Source of the DNA: Actinomadura litoris
GTDB lineage: Bacteria; Actinomycetota; Actinomycetes; Streptosporangiales; Streptosporangiaceae
Length of the DNA: 64,000 nucleotides
Reading direction: 5' to 3'
Assembly (NCBI RefSeq): GCF_009733595.1
Contig: NZ_WOFH01000010.1
Location: 1 to 64,000, forward strand
Below, in pieces: positions 50,259 through 61,055 of the stretch. The position numbers and the translations under genes were made by a program. Positions within the stretch are counted from its first letter, which is position 1. Each line of letters begins with the position of its first letter. The notes under the pieces are model-generated. The model was not told where the DNA came from, ran no database searches, and worked only from the letters and a program-made list of their open reading frames with translations.

Positions 50259-51371
50259 GCTACCGCCTCCACGCCGGTAGCGGCCGGCGGGCTGTGGCTC
50301 GCCTCGATCGGTGTCCTGATCTACTCCTTCACCTTCCCCGGCACCGAGTTCGGGCTGGAGGGGCTCGACCCCTACGTGATCGGCGTCGGCCGGTCCGCCG
50401 CCGCGGCCGGGCTCGCCGCGATCGCGCTCCTGGCGGTGCGCGCCCGGCGGCCCCGGCGCGACCAGCTCCCCGGGCTCGCGGTCGTCTGCGCCGGAGTGAT
50501 CTTCGGGTTCCCGGTGCTGACCACGCTCGCGCTCGACCGGGGCGCCTCCTCCGGCCACTCCGCCGTCGTGATCGGGCTGCTGCCCGCCGCGACCGCCGTG
50601 CTCGCCGTCCTGCGCGCGGGGGAACGGCCCTCCCGCGCGTTCTGGCTCGCGAGCGGGGCGGGCGCCGCCTGCGTCACCGGCTTCGCGCTCGTGCGCGGCG
50701 CGGGCCGCCTCACGGTCGGCGACCTGCTGCTGTTCGCCGCGCTGCTGGCCGCCGCCGCCGGATACGCCGAGGGCGCGCGGCTCACCCGCGACATGCCCGG
50801 CTGGCGCGTGATCTCCTGGGCGCTGGTCCTGGCCGCGCCGGTCACCGTCCCGGTGACGGGCTGGCTGCTGGCCACCACCGGCCCGCACTGGACGGGGCGC
50901 GCCGCCCTCGGCTTCGGCTACGTGACCGCGTTCTCCGCCTACCTCGGCTTCTTCGCCTGGTACGAGGGCCTGGCGCGGGCCGGGATCGCCCGCGCCAGCC
51001 AGGTGCAGCTGACCCAGCCCGTCCTGACGCTGGTGTGGTCGGCCCTCCTGCTGGAGGAGTCGATCGACGCCACCACCGCGCTCGCCGCCGTCGGCGTCCT
51101 CGTGTGCGTGGCGCTGACCCAGCGGACGCGCGTCCGCCGGGACGCGCCGGCGGCGCGCGGCCGGGTCCGGTCAGTCCCGGACGATCTGTACCAGCAGCGT
51201 GACGACCCCGACGCCCACGCCGATCGGGACGGCGGCCCCGGGCGCGGCGGCGCACAGGGCGGCGGCGCCCACCGCGGCGATCAGGATCACCAGGGCGCGC
51301 GTGCTGAGCAGGGGTTTCGGTTCGGCCCGGTTCGGTCGTCCTCGCATGACGCTCGACCTCCATCCCGATGA
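50241..51371 (+). CDS. EamA-family (DMT) exporter
   Basis: A protein of 376 residues with ten membrane helices from the first (GGLWLASIGVLIYSFTFPG) to the last (ALAAVGVLVCVAL). Two EamA repeats are visible, with the second-repeat motif QVQLTQPVLTLVWSALLLEE. The family exports amino acids and other metabolites. A hydrophilic Asp/His/Gly-rich tail of ~75 residues follows and lies entirely antisense to a small gene (51171-51347). Divergent MocR neighbours often control such exporters. ATG 50241 has no ribosome site because the transcript is probably leaderless. Confidence 0.85.
   Translation: MRNHDSATASTPVAAGGLWLASIGVLIYSFTFPGTEFGLEGLDPYVIGVGRSAAAAGLAAIALLAVRARRPRRDQLPGLAVVCAGVIFGFPVLTTLALDRGASSGHSAVVIGLLPAATAVLAVLRAGERPSRAFWLASGAGAACVTGFALVRGAGRLTVGDLLLFAALLAAAAGYAEGARLTRDMPGWRVISWALVLAAPVTVPVTGWLLATTGPHWTGRAALGFGYVTAFSAYLGFFAWYEGLARAGIARASQVQLTQPVLTLVWSALLLEESIDATTALAAVGVLVCVALTQRTRVRRDAPAARGRVRSVPDDLYQQRDDPDAHADRDGGPGRGGAQGGGAHRGDQDHQGARAEQGFRFGPVRSSSHDARPPSR
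51171..51347 (-). CDS. small membrane protein nested antisense in eamA
   Basis: A protein of 58 residues with a basic head (RGRPNRAEPKPLLSTR) and two adjacent hydrophobic segments (ALVILIAAVGAAALCAA, VPIGVGVGVVTLLVQIV). GGAGGTCGAGCGTC stands before ATG 51347, a strong ribosome site, and third positions are almost all G/C. The whole gene is antisense to the tail of eamA. Function unknown. Confidence 0.6.
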   Translation of the reverse strand: MRGRPNRAEPKPLLSTRALVILIAAVGAAALCAAAPGAAVPIGVGVGVVTLLVQIVRD

Positions 51372-51584
51372 AACGGGGTTCGGACCGGGCGGCTCACGCC
51401 TCGCAGCGGAGGGGCGCGGACCCTGCCGGGTCCGCGTCCGACGAACCGCCTGGTCACCACATCGTTCCGGCGGTGTCAACGGATCGCGCGCGCGACCCGC
51501 GATCCCGACCGAAACATGATCGTCCCGTGGCCGCCGCATGCCGTCCGCGCCCGAACCGCCCCACTGATCCGCGATCATGGCGGG

Positions 51585-52649
51585 ATGCGGCGATCGGGTG
51601 GAACGTCCTGGCGGCGGCTGCTCCTGCGCTCCCTGCGCTGGACGGCCTGGGCGGCGGCCTACGCGCTGGGGCTCGCCGCGATCACCGTCAGCGGCGCCTT
51701 CGTGTGGTGGCAGCGGGAGCCGCGCGCGCCCGGCACGGAGGTGAACGCGCTGTGGGCGCGGCACCAGTGGGTGGGGGAGCCGCACACCGACGCCGAGTAC
51801 CGCGCGTTCGCGGGTCTGCTCAAGCGCAACCGGATCACCGACGTGTACTTCCACGCCGGCCCCTTCGAGGCGGACGGGACCGTCCCCCCGGCCAAGTACC
51901 GCTACGCCAAGCAGCTCCTCGGGGCCGTGCGCGAGTACGCGCCGGGCGTCCGCGCGCAGGCGTACCTGGGCCAGATCCGGACGGTCGAGGGCCACGGGGT
52001 CACCGACCTCGACGACCCGGCCGTCCGCGCGCGGGTGCTGGGCAGCGACGCGGCGCTCCTCGACGCCGGGTTCGACGGCATCCACTACGACTTCGAGCCG
52101 ATCTACCCCGACGACACCGCGTTCCTGGCGCTGATGGACGCCACGCGCGCCCTGACCCGGTCCCGGGGGCGGCTGCTGTCGGTCGCGCTGGAGCAGCCGA
52201 CGCTGTTCGACGCGCTCCAGCCCGTCTACAAGGCGCTCGTGCCGCGGCACGGGCCGGTGCACTACCCGCCGCGTCCGACCAGGGAGTTCCTCCTCAGGAT
52301 CGCCGACCGGGCGGACCAGGTCGCGATCATGACCTACGACGTGTCGCTGCCGACGAAGGCGCTGGCCGGATGGCACTTCGCCCGGCACACCCGCTGGACG
52401 CTGGAGCTGATCGGGGACCGCACGACGGTGTTCATGGGCGTCCCGACGTACCGGCCGCTGGTGCCGTGGGCGGAGGACCTCGCGGTCGCGCTCCGGGGCA
52501 TCCGGCGCGGCGTGGACGACCTGGAGCGGCCGCCGAAACGCCCCTTCGGCGTGGGCGTCTACGCGGACTGGACGACCGACGACGCCGAGTGGGCGCGCTA
52601 CCGCGCGGAATGGCCCGCCGGGACGGCCGCCGCCGGGGCCGCTCGCTGA
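51585..52649 (+). CDS. membrane-anchored glycoside-hydrolase-like protein (GH18-type barrel)
   Basis: A protein of 354 residues. A basic head and one membrane segment (WAAAYALGLAAITVSGAFVW) anchor a ~290-residue TIM-barrel-like domain. FDGIHYDFEPIYPDDT matches the GH18 active-site strand (DGxDxDxE) with the middle Asp replaced by His but the last Asp and Glu kept. VAIMTYDVSLPTK is the usual later strand. It may hydrolyse a polysaccharide outside the cell, or bind sugars without hydrolysis. ATG 51585; upstream starts add a leader without support. Confidence 0.75.
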   Translation: MRRSGGTSWRRLLLRSLRWTAWAAAYALGLAAITVSGAFVWWQREPRAPGTEVNALWARHQWVGEPHTDAEYRAFAGLLKRNRITDVYFHAGPFEADGTVPPAKYRYAKQLLGAVREYAPGVRAQAYLGQIRTVEGHGVTDLDDPAVRARVLGSDAALLDAGFDGIHYDFEPIYPDDTAFLALMDATRALTRSRGRLLSVALEQPTLFDALQPVYKALVPRHGPVHYPPRPTREFLLRIADRADQVAIMTYDVSLPTKALAGWHFARHTRWTLELIGDRTTVFMGVPTYRPLVPWAEDLAVALRGIRRGVDDLERPPKRPFGVGVYADWTTDDAEWARYRAEWPAGTAAAGAAR

Positions 52650-52779
52650 ACCACCCGCCGGGCACCCGATCGGGATGCCGCGGGCAACGCCAGGGCGAGC
52701 AGGGTCATGTTATCCAACCGAGTCCGGGAAGTGGCCGGACTGACCCCGTAACGTCGCGTTTGCGTGCAACGATGTGGTG

Positions 52780-52950
52780 ATGGAGCCGCCGCCACGCGTA
52801 CCCCCGAGCGTGTGGCGGCGGATCCTCCAGAAGCGCGGCCGGATCCCGGCCGCCGAGCCCGTTTTCGGCGGTGCGCGGGCGATGTCCCCCGCCCGGTTCC
52901 GGCCCGCGGGCGGCGGCCCGGGGCGCCAGGGCGGGATATTCCCTGACTAG
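52780..52950 (+). CDS. possible small basic protein before dapA
   Basis: A frame of 56 residues (start ATG 52780, GTG 52777 possible) beginning EPPPRVPPSVWRRILQKRGR, rich in Pro, Arg and Gly. Only about six of 56 third positions are A or T, which fits coding sequence. The ribosome site is weak. It lies in the 351-bp gap between the GH18-like gene and dapA; the rest of that gap shows nothing else. Function unknown. Confidence 0.35.
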   Translation: MEPPPRVPPSVWRRILQKRGRIPAAEPVFGGARAMSPARFRPAGGGPGRQGGIFPD

Positions 52951-52981
52951 GAGGGACCTGCGGGTCCACGCCGACCGGCCG

Positions 52982-52995
52982 GAACGGTACCGTTC
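52982..52995. promoter_or_regulatory. palindrome with the dapA -10 box
   Basis: GAACGGTACCGTTC is a perfect 14-bp palindrome. TACCGT (52988-52993) inside it is 7 bases from the dapA ATG at 53001, so the transcript is likely leaderless. The half CGGAACGGT recurs in the hairpin after the RNase J gene (55621-55657). A regulator may bind both, or the match is chance. Confidence 0.45.
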
Positions 52996-53000
52996 GATGC

Positions 53001-53932
53001 ATGGCACCCAGCACAACGACCGACGCGCCGTTCGGGCGGATGCTGACCGCGATGGTCACTCCGTTCCTGCCCGACGGCGGCGTCGACTACGACGGCGCCG
53101 CGCGCCTCGCGACCCATCTGGTCGACGAGCGGCGCCATGACGGCCTCGTCGTCAGCGGGACGACGGGCGAGTCGCCGACGACGAGCGACGAGGAGAAGTC
53201 CACCCTGCTGCGCGCGGTCATCGAGGCGGTCGGCGACCGCGCGGTGATCGTCGCCGGTGCCGGGACGAACCACACCGAGCACACGCTGAAACTCGCGCGG
53301 CAGGCCGAGGCCGCCGGCGCGCACGGCCTGCTGGTGGTCACGCCGTACTACAACAAGCCGCCGCAGGAGGGGCTCGTCCGCCACTTCACGGCGGTCGCCG
53401 ACGCCACCGGCCTGCCCGCGATGCTCTACGACATCCCGGGCCGCACCGGGGTGCCGATCCACAACGAGACGCTGCTGCGGCTCGCCGAGCACCCCCGGAT
53501 CCTCGCCGTCAAGGACGCCAAGGGCGACCTTTTCGGCGCCTCCCGGGTAATGGCCGAGACCGACCTCGTGTGGTACTCCGGCGACGACGTGCTCAACCTG
53601 CCGTGGCTGTCGGTCGGGGCGGCGGGCTTCGTCAGCGTGGTCGGGCATGTCGTCGGCACCGAGCTCCATGAGATGATCGACGCATACCGCGCCGGTGAGC
53701 ACGGTCGGGCGCTGGACATCCACCGCCGGCTGCTGCCCGTGGTCACCGCGATCATGACACGCACGCAGGGCGCCATCGCCGTCAAGGCAGCGCTGAACCT
53801 GCTCGGCCTCCCCGGAGGCGGCCCGCTCCGCGCGCCGCTGGTGGAGGCCACGCCGGAGTTCGCGGCACGCCTGCGTGAGGACCTGACGACAGGGGGAGTA
53901 AAAGTGCCCGAAACGATCCCGGAGGTCGCCCG

Positions 53933-53936
<4 letters not shown>
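53001..53936 (+). CDS. dapA: 4-hydroxy-tetrahydrodipicolinate synthase
   Basis: A protein of 311 residues that condenses pyruvate with aspartate semialdehyde in lysine/diaminopimelate synthesis. The Schiff-base Lys is in ILAVKDAKGDL, the Tyr in TPYYNKPPQEG, and VSGTTGESPTTSDEEK is the phosphate-like loop. The TIM barrel is complete. Its stop overlaps the GTG of the RNase J gene by 4 bases (GTGA). Confidence 0.94.
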
Positions 53937-55620
<1,684 letters not shown>

Positions 55621-55621
<1 letters not shown>

Positions 55622-55657
55622 GACCGTTCCGGCCATCCGGGCATAGCGGAACGGTCC
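55621..55657 (+). terminator. hairpin right after RNase J gene
   Basis: GGACCGTTCCG (55621-55631) pairs perfectly with CGGAACGGTCC (55647-55657) around 15 bases. It starts at the last base of the stop codon and is the likely rnj terminator or processing hairpin. It shares CGGAACGGT with the dapA promoter palindrome. Confidence 0.65.
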
Positions 55658-55662
55658 CAGCG

Positions 55663-55698
55663 GGCCGCACATATCGGAACGTTCCGATATGTGCGGCC
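55663..55698. repeat. perfect 36-bp palindrome between rnj and ftsK
   Basis: GGCCGCACATATCGGAAC at 55663-55680 is followed at once by its reverse complement (55681-55698), with no loop. Its centre CGGAACGTTCCG repeats part of the preceding hairpin. An RNA hairpin of this kind would need an unpaired tip, so it could also be a protein-binding site on DNA. It lies in a 171-bp gap. Confidence 0.85.
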
Positions 55699-55792
55699 TC
55701 GGCGTTCCCCGGGGCCACGACCGTCACCGGCGGGGCGACACGCCGTCCGCTTCTCCAAGGAACCGCCAGGCTCCTTGGTTACTCTCATCATC

Positions 55793-58513
55793 ATGGCCAC
55801 ACGTGCGTCCGGAGCGAAGAGCACCTCGCGTGCCGGGGGCAGCGCGGCTCGTAAGCCCGCGAGCTCCACCCCCCGCAAACGCCCGTCCGGCGGCGCGTCC
55901 AAGGGCGGCGCCAAAGGCGCTGCGAAGGGCGGGGCGAAGGGCGGCGCGAAGGGTGCGGCGCGCGGCTCGGGCGGGCGGCGGCCCGCGGCCCCGCAGCCCC
56001 ATCCGATCGTCCAGGTCATCTCAGGGTTCGCCCAGCTCGTGTTCAAGCTCTACCAGCTCGCGGCGGTCTCGGTCGGGTCGCTGTTCCGCGCCTACGGCAA
56101 CAGCGCCCGGAGCCTCGACCCCGAGCACCGCCGCGACGGGCTCGGGCTCGCGCTGCTCGGCTCGTCCATCGTGCTGGCCTCGGTCACCTGGTTCCGGCCC
56201 GACGGCGTCGTCACGATCGCGCTGGAGAAGGTCGTGCGCGGCGGGCTCGGGCTGATGGCGGTCGTGCTGCCGGTCCTGCTGCTGCTGCTGGCCTGGCAGA
56301 CGCTCCGCCACCCCGAGCAGCACGAGGACACCGGCCGCGTCGTCATCGGCTGCACCGCGCTCGCCGTCGGCGTCCTCGGCGTGCTGCACATCGCGGCGGG
56401 CGTGCCGTCCCCCGCCAAGGACATGCCGGCCGTGCGCGACGCGGGCGGCGTCCTCGGCTGGGTGGTCTCGGCGCCGCTGGAGGCCGGGCTGAGCGGCTGG
56501 GTGGCCGTCCCGCTGCTGCTGCTCCTGTCGTTCTTCGGGCTGCTGGTCGTCACCGCGACCCCCATCAACAAGGTCCCCGAGCGGTTCGGCGACCTGTGGA
56601 CGCTCGCGACGCTCCAGGGCCGTCCGGCACGCGACGCCGAGGACGGGGCGCCCGCCGAGGAGGCCCCGAAGAAGCGCCGCCGCAAGAGCAGGAAGGCCGA
56701 CGGCGAGGCCCCGGAGGACGGCGAGCTGGAGGTCGGCGAGCACTCCAAGCCCTACGACACGCCCCTGCTGGAGGACGCGCCCCGCAAGGGCGAGCGCGGC
56801 GGCCGCGCCGACCGGTCCGGCCGCGACCTCGTCGACGACCTGTTCGAGCCCGACCCGTTCGGCGCCGAGGTCCCGCCGCCCGCCCCGCCCTCCGACGACG
56901 AGCCCGTCCCCGACGACCTCCCCGACCTGCCCGACCTGCCCGAGCTGCCCGACCTGCCCGATGTGCCCGAGCCGGCGGACGCCCACGCCGTGCCCGACCC
57001 GACGCCGGCGCCGCGCAGCTCCGAGCAGCTCCCGCTGTCCTCCTCCGGCGAGATCTACGCGCTGCCCGACGCGTCGGCGCTGCGGCCCGGCAGCGTCGCC
57101 AAGCCGCGCACCAAGGCCAACGACACCGTCGTGAACGCGCTGTCGGGCGTGCTCGACCAGTTCGACATCGACGCGCAGGTCACCGGGTTCACCCGGGGCC
57201 CGACGATCACCCGGTACGAGATCGAGCTGGGCCCCGCCGTCAAGGTCGAGAAGGTCACCGCGCTCACCAAGAACATCGCCTACGCGGTGAAGAGCGCCGA
57301 CGTGCGCATCATCTCCCCGATCCCCGGCAAGTCGGCGATCGGCGTGGAGATCCCCAACGTCGACAAGGACATCGTCAGCCTCGGCGACGTGCTGCGCTCG
57401 CCCGCCGCCACCAACGAGCACCACCCGATGATCGTCGGCCTCGGCAAGGACGTCGAGGGCCGCACGGTCGTCGCCAACCTCGCCAAGATGCCGCACATCC
57501 TCATCGCGGGCGCCACCGGCGCGGGCAAGTCGACCTGCATCAACGGGCTCATCACCTCGATCCTGATGCGGGCCACGCCCGACGAGGTGCGGATGATCCT
57601 GGTCGACCCCAAGCGCGTCGAGCTGACGATGTACCAGGGCATCCCGCACCTGATCACCCCGATCATCACCAACCCCAAGAAGGCCGCCGAGGCGCTCGAC
57701 TGGGTCGTCGGCGAGATGGACCGCCGCTACGACGACCTCGCCGCGTCCGGGTTCCGGCACATCGACGACTTCAACAAGGCGGTGAAGGCGGGCAAGCTCA
57801 CCGCGCCGCCCGGCAGCGAGCGCGTCTACACGCCCTACCCGTACATGCTGGTCATCGTCGACGAGCTGGCCGACCTGATGATGGTCGCGCCGCGCGACGT
57901 CGAGGACTCGGTCGTCCGCATCACCCAGCTCGCCCGCGCCGCCGGCATCCACCTCGTGCTCGCGACGCAGCGCCCGTCGGTGGACGTCGTCACCGGCCTC
58001 ATCAAGGCCAACGTCCCGTCCCGGCTGGCGTTCGCGACGTCCTCGCTGGCCGACAGCCGCGTCATCCTCGACCAGCCGGGCGCGGAGAAGCTCGTCGGGC
58101 AGGGCGACGCGCTGTTCCTGCCGATGGGCGCGAGCAAGCCCATGCGCATCCAGAACGCCTACGTGGCCGAGAAGGAGATCCACGGCGTCGTCGACCACTG
58201 CAAGGGGCAGATGGAGGCGAACTACCGGGAGGACGTCGCCGAGTCCAACGCGCCGAAGAAGGAGATCGACGAGGAGGTCGGCGACGACATGGACCTGCTC
58301 GTCCAGGCGATCGAGCTGGTGGTGTCCACCCAGTTCGGGTCCACCTCGATGCTCCAGCGCAAGCTGCGCGTCGGCTTCGCCAAGGCCGGGCGGCTCATGG
58401 ACCTGATGGAGAGCCGCGACATCGTCGGGCCGAGCGAGGGGTCCAAGGCGCGGGACGTCCTCGCCAAGCCCGACGACCTTCCCGGCGTCCTGGCGGAACT
58501 GCGCGGGGGCTGA
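55793..58513 (+). CDS. ftsK: DNA translocase FtsK/SpoIIIE
   Basis: A protein of 906 residues. A Lys/Ala/Gly-rich N-terminal tail (KGGAKGAAKGGAKGGAKG) precedes four membrane helices between ~95 and 260. A linker follows that is first basic, then Asp/Pro-rich with DLPDLPDLPELPDLPDVPEP. The RecA-like motor has Walker A AGATGAGKSTCINGL (~572) and Walker B MLVIVDELADLMM, and the C-terminal gamma winged helix has TSMLQRKLRVGFAKAGRL. It pumps chromosomal DNA through septa. ATG 55793; an inverted repeat CCAAGGA/TCCTTGG lies at 55755-55778 before it. Confidence 0.93.
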   Translation: MATRASGAKSTSRAGGSAARKPASSTPRKRPSGGASKGGAKGAAKGGAKGGAKGAARGSGGRRPAAPQPHPIVQVISGFAQLVFKLYQLAAVSVGSLFRAYGNSARSLDPEHRRDGLGLALLGSSIVLASVTWFRPDGVVTIALEKVVRGGLGLMAVVLPVLLLLLAWQTLRHPEQHEDTGRVVIGCTALAVGVLGVLHIAAGVPSPAKDMPAVRDAGGVLGWVVSAPLEAGLSGWVAVPLLLLLSFFGLLVVTATPINKVPERFGDLWTLATLQGRPARDAEDGAPAEEAPKKRRRKSRKADGEAPEDGELEVGEHSKPYDTPLLEDAPRKGERGGRADRSGRDLVDDLFEPDPFGAEVPPPAPPSDDEPVPDDLPDLPDLPELPDLPDVPEPADAHAVPDPTPAPRSSEQLPLSSSGEIYALPDASALRPGSVAKPRTKANDTVVNALSGVLDQFDIDAQVTGFTRGPTITRYEIELGPAVKVEKVTALTKNIAYAVKSADVRIISPIPGKSAIGVEIPNVDKDIVSLGDVLRSPAATNEHHPMIVGLGKDVEGRTVVANLAKMPHILIAGATGAGKSTCINGLITSILMRATPDEVRMILVDPKRVELTMYQGIPHLITPIITNPKKAAEALDWVVGEMDRRYDDLAASGFRHIDDFNKAVKAGKLTAPPGSERVYTPYPYMLVIVDELADLMMVAPRDVEDSVVRITQLARAAGIHLVLATQRPSVDVVTGLIKANVPSRLAFATSSLADSRVILDQPGAEKLVGQGDALFLPMGASKPMRIQNAYVAEKEIHGVVDHCKGQMEANYREDVAESNAPKKEIDEEVGDDMDLLVQAIELVVSTQFGSTSMLQRKLRVGFAKAGRLMDLMESRDIVGPSEGSKARDVLAKPDDLPGVLAELRGG

Positions 58514-58768
58514 CCGCCGGCGGGCGGCCGAAGACCGACCATGAGCCGACCGCACCCGGTGTTCGGCGGCGCGTTCCCCGGAGGCCTCGCCGCGGAGTGC
58601 GGACGGTTCCCTCCCGTGGGAAGGGTGGCGGGCGGGGCGATGGCGGAATGATGCGAAATCTTGCCCAGTTTCGAACGTGTTGGCTGTCGCTCAGCGGGCA
58701 TTGCGGTTCCTAGACTGATGTCACCGGATCGTGTGGTAGGCCATGGGCGCGCTCAAAGGAGGCTCGGC

Positions 58769-59524
58769 GTGAGCATCGGAGAGACCTTGGCGACGGAGCG
58801 TCAGCAGGCCGGTCTCTCGGTGACCCAGGTCAGTCTCCAGACGCGGATACGCGAGACCGTCATCCGCGGCATGGAGTCGGACGACTTCTCCACCTGCGGC
58901 GGCAACTTCTACGCCCGCGGCCACATCCGCAGCGTCTCCCGCGTGATCGGCATCGATCCGGAACCGCTGGTCGCCGAGTTCGACGCGACGCACGGCGGCG
59001 CGCCGCAACCCGTGTCGGCCGTGTCGGCGTTCGAGCCCGAGCAGCCGGTCGCCTTCCGCGAGCGCCGCTCCCCGAACTGGAGCGCCGCGATGGCGCTCGC
59101 CCTGGCGCTCGTGGTGATCTACGGGATCGTGCAGGTCGTCGGGCACGGCGGCGGGAGCGAGCGGCGCACCGCCCAGCAGGTCGCCGGCACCCCGGCCGCG
59201 CCGGCCCCGCCGCGCCCGACGACGGCGCCGCCCAAGCGCAGCGACCCGGTCGTGGCCGCGCCGCGCAAGCACGTCGAGCTGGCCGTCCAGGTCAGGCGGA
59301 CGACCTGGGTCAGCGTGCGCGGCGACAAGGGCGCGCCGCTGTTCAGCGGCATGCTCCGCCAGGGCGACCACAAGCGCTGGACCGCCAAGAAGAAGATCAG
59401 CGTCGTGATCGGCGTCGGCGGCGGCGTCCGGATGACCGTCAACGGCAAGGACATCGGCTCGCCCGGCAAGGGCCGGGGCGTGCAGCAGCTCAGCTTCGGG
59501 CGCGACGACCCGAAGACGGCCTGA
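58769..59524 (+). CDS. RodZ-like helix-turn-helix membrane protein
   Basis: A protein of 251 residues: HTH_25 domain (SIGETLATERQQAGLSVTQV, FYARGHIRSVSRVIGIDPEP), one membrane helix (MALALALVVIYGIVQVVG), a Pro/Thr linker and an external DUF4115 domain (TTWVSVRGDKGAPLFSGMLR). RodZ proteins organise cell shape; in actinomycetes the homologue lies next to ftsK and rimO. GTG 58769 follows AAGGAGG. A possible -10 TAGACT lies at 58711-58716. The 255-bp gap before it shows no gene. Confidence 0.88.
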   Translation: MSIGETLATERQQAGLSVTQVSLQTRIRETVIRGMESDDFSTCGGNFYARGHIRSVSRVIGIDPEPLVAEFDATHGGAPQPVSAVSAFEPEQPVAFRERRSPNWSAAMALALALVVIYGIVQVVGHGGGSERRTAQQVAGTPAAPAPPRPTTAPPKRSDPVVAAPRKHVELAVQVRRTTWVSVRGDKGAPLFSGMLRQGDHKRWTAKKKISVVIGVGGGVRMTVNGKDIGSPGKGRGVQQLSFGRDDPKTA

Positions 59525-59570
59525 CGGCCCGCTGGTCGGCCGGGGCTCCCGCGCCCATTACCTTAGGGGC

Positions 59571-61055
59571 ATGTCCACACGGCGTAAGGTCTCACTCATC
59601 ACGCTCGGCTGCGCCCGCAACGAGGTCGACTCCGAGGAGCTGGCGGCACGGATCGAGGACGCGGGCTGGGACCTCGCCGAGGGCAGCGGCGACGCCGACG
59701 TGGTCGTGGTCAACACCTGCGGCTTCATCGAGGCGGCGAAGAAGGACTCCATCGACACGCTGCTGGCCGCGCACGACTCCGGCGCGAAGGTCGTCGCGGC
59801 GGGCTGCATGGCCGAGCGGTACGGCAGGGAGCTGGCCGAGGCGCTGCCCGAGGCGCACGCGGTGATCGGCTTCGACGACTACACCGCGATCGGCGAGCGG
59901 CTGGAGGACGTCGTCGCCGGCCGCGCGCACCAGGCCCACACCCCGCGCGACCGGCGCACGCTCCTGCCGATCAGCCCGGTCGAGCGCACCGCCTCCAGCG
60001 GGGACGTGGCGATCCCGGGCCACGGTGCCCACGAGGACGACGCGCTGCCCGACGGCGTCGCCCCCGCGTCCGGGCCCCGGGTGCTGCGGCGGCGGCTCGG
60101 CGGCGGGCCGGTGGCCCCGCTGAAGCTGGCCTCCGGCTGCGACCGGCGCTGCACGTTCTGCGCGATCCCGGCCTTCCGCGGCGCCTACGTGTCGCGCCCG
60201 CCGGCGGAGGTGCTGGAGGAGGCGCGCTGGCTGGCCGGGCACGGCGCCCGCGAGCTCGTGCTCGTCAGCGAGAACTCCACGTCCTACGGCAAGGACCTCG
60301 GCGACCTGCGGGCGCTGGAGCGCCTCCTTCCCGACCTCGCCGCCGTGGCCGGCATCGACCGCGTCCGCGTCAGCTACCTCCAGCCCGCCGAGACCCGTCC
60401 GGGGCTCATCGAGGCGATCTGCGGCACCCCCGGCGTCGCGCCCTACTTCGACCTGTCGTTCCAGCACGCGAGCGGGCCGGTGCTGCGCTCGATGCGGCGC
60501 TTCGGCGACCGCGAGCGGTTCCTGGACCTGCTCGCCCAGGTCCGCGCGCTGGCGCCCGAGGCGGGCGTGCGGTCCAACTTCATCGTCGGGTTCCCCGGCG
60601 AGAGCGAGGACGACGTCGAGGAGCTGGCGGCGTTCCTGACCGCCGCGCGGCTGGACGCGGTCGGCGTCTTCGGCTACTCCGACGAGGACGGCACCGAGGC
60701 CGCGAACCTGCCCGGCAAGATCGACCCGGCGGAGGTCGCCCGCCGGGTCGAGGAGCTGACGGCGCTCGCCGAGGAGCTGACCGCGCAGCGCGCCGAGGAC
60801 CGCGTCGGCACGGTCGTCGAGGTCCTGCTGGAGGAGGAGGCGGCCGACGGCGCGTTCGAGGGGCGCGCCGCGCACCAGGCGCCCGAGGTGGACGGCACGG
60901 TCCTCGTCCGCGGCGAGGGCCTGGCGGTCGGCGCGATCGTCCCGGCCCGCGTGACCGGCAGCGACGGCGTGGACCTGATCGCGGACGCGCTGACCGGCGC
61001 CGCCGCGGGCGCGCCGGCGGAGGTGTCGCGGGGCGCGGCGGCGGACGTGCCGTGA
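59571..61055 (+). CDS. rimO: ribosomal protein S12 methylthiotransferase RimO
   Basis: A radical-SAM protein of 494 residues that thiomethylates an Asp of S12. The N-terminal UPF0004 domain has three Cys (LGCARNEVDSE, NTCGF, AAGCM), and the radical-SAM cluster motif is CDRRCTFC. A C-terminal TRAM domain follows, then ~20 extra residues. A variable loop of ~45 residues between domains is longer than in E. coli. ATG 59571. It overlaps pgsA by 4 bases (GTGA). Confidence 0.93.
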   Translation: MSTRRKVSLITLGCARNEVDSEELAARIEDAGWDLAEGSGDADVVVVNTCGFIEAAKKDSIDTLLAAHDSGAKVVAAGCMAERYGRELAEALPEAHAVIGFDDYTAIGERLEDVVAGRAHQAHTPRDRRTLLPISPVERTASSGDVAIPGHGAHEDDALPDGVAPASGPRVLRRRLGGGPVAPLKLASGCDRRCTFCAIPAFRGAYVSRPPAEVLEEARWLAGHGARELVLVSENSTSYGKDLGDLRALERLLPDLAAVAGIDRVRVSYLQPAETRPGLIEAICGTPGVAPYFDLSFQHASGPVLRSMRRFGDRERFLDLLAQVRALAPEAGVRSNFIVGFPGESEDDVEELAAFLTAARLDAVGVFGYSDEDGTEAANLPGKIDPAEVARRVEELTALAEELTAQRAEDRVGTVVEVLLEEEAADGAFEGRAAHQAPEVDGTVLVRGEGLAVGAIVPARVTGSDGVDLIADALTGAAAGAPAEVSRGAAADVP

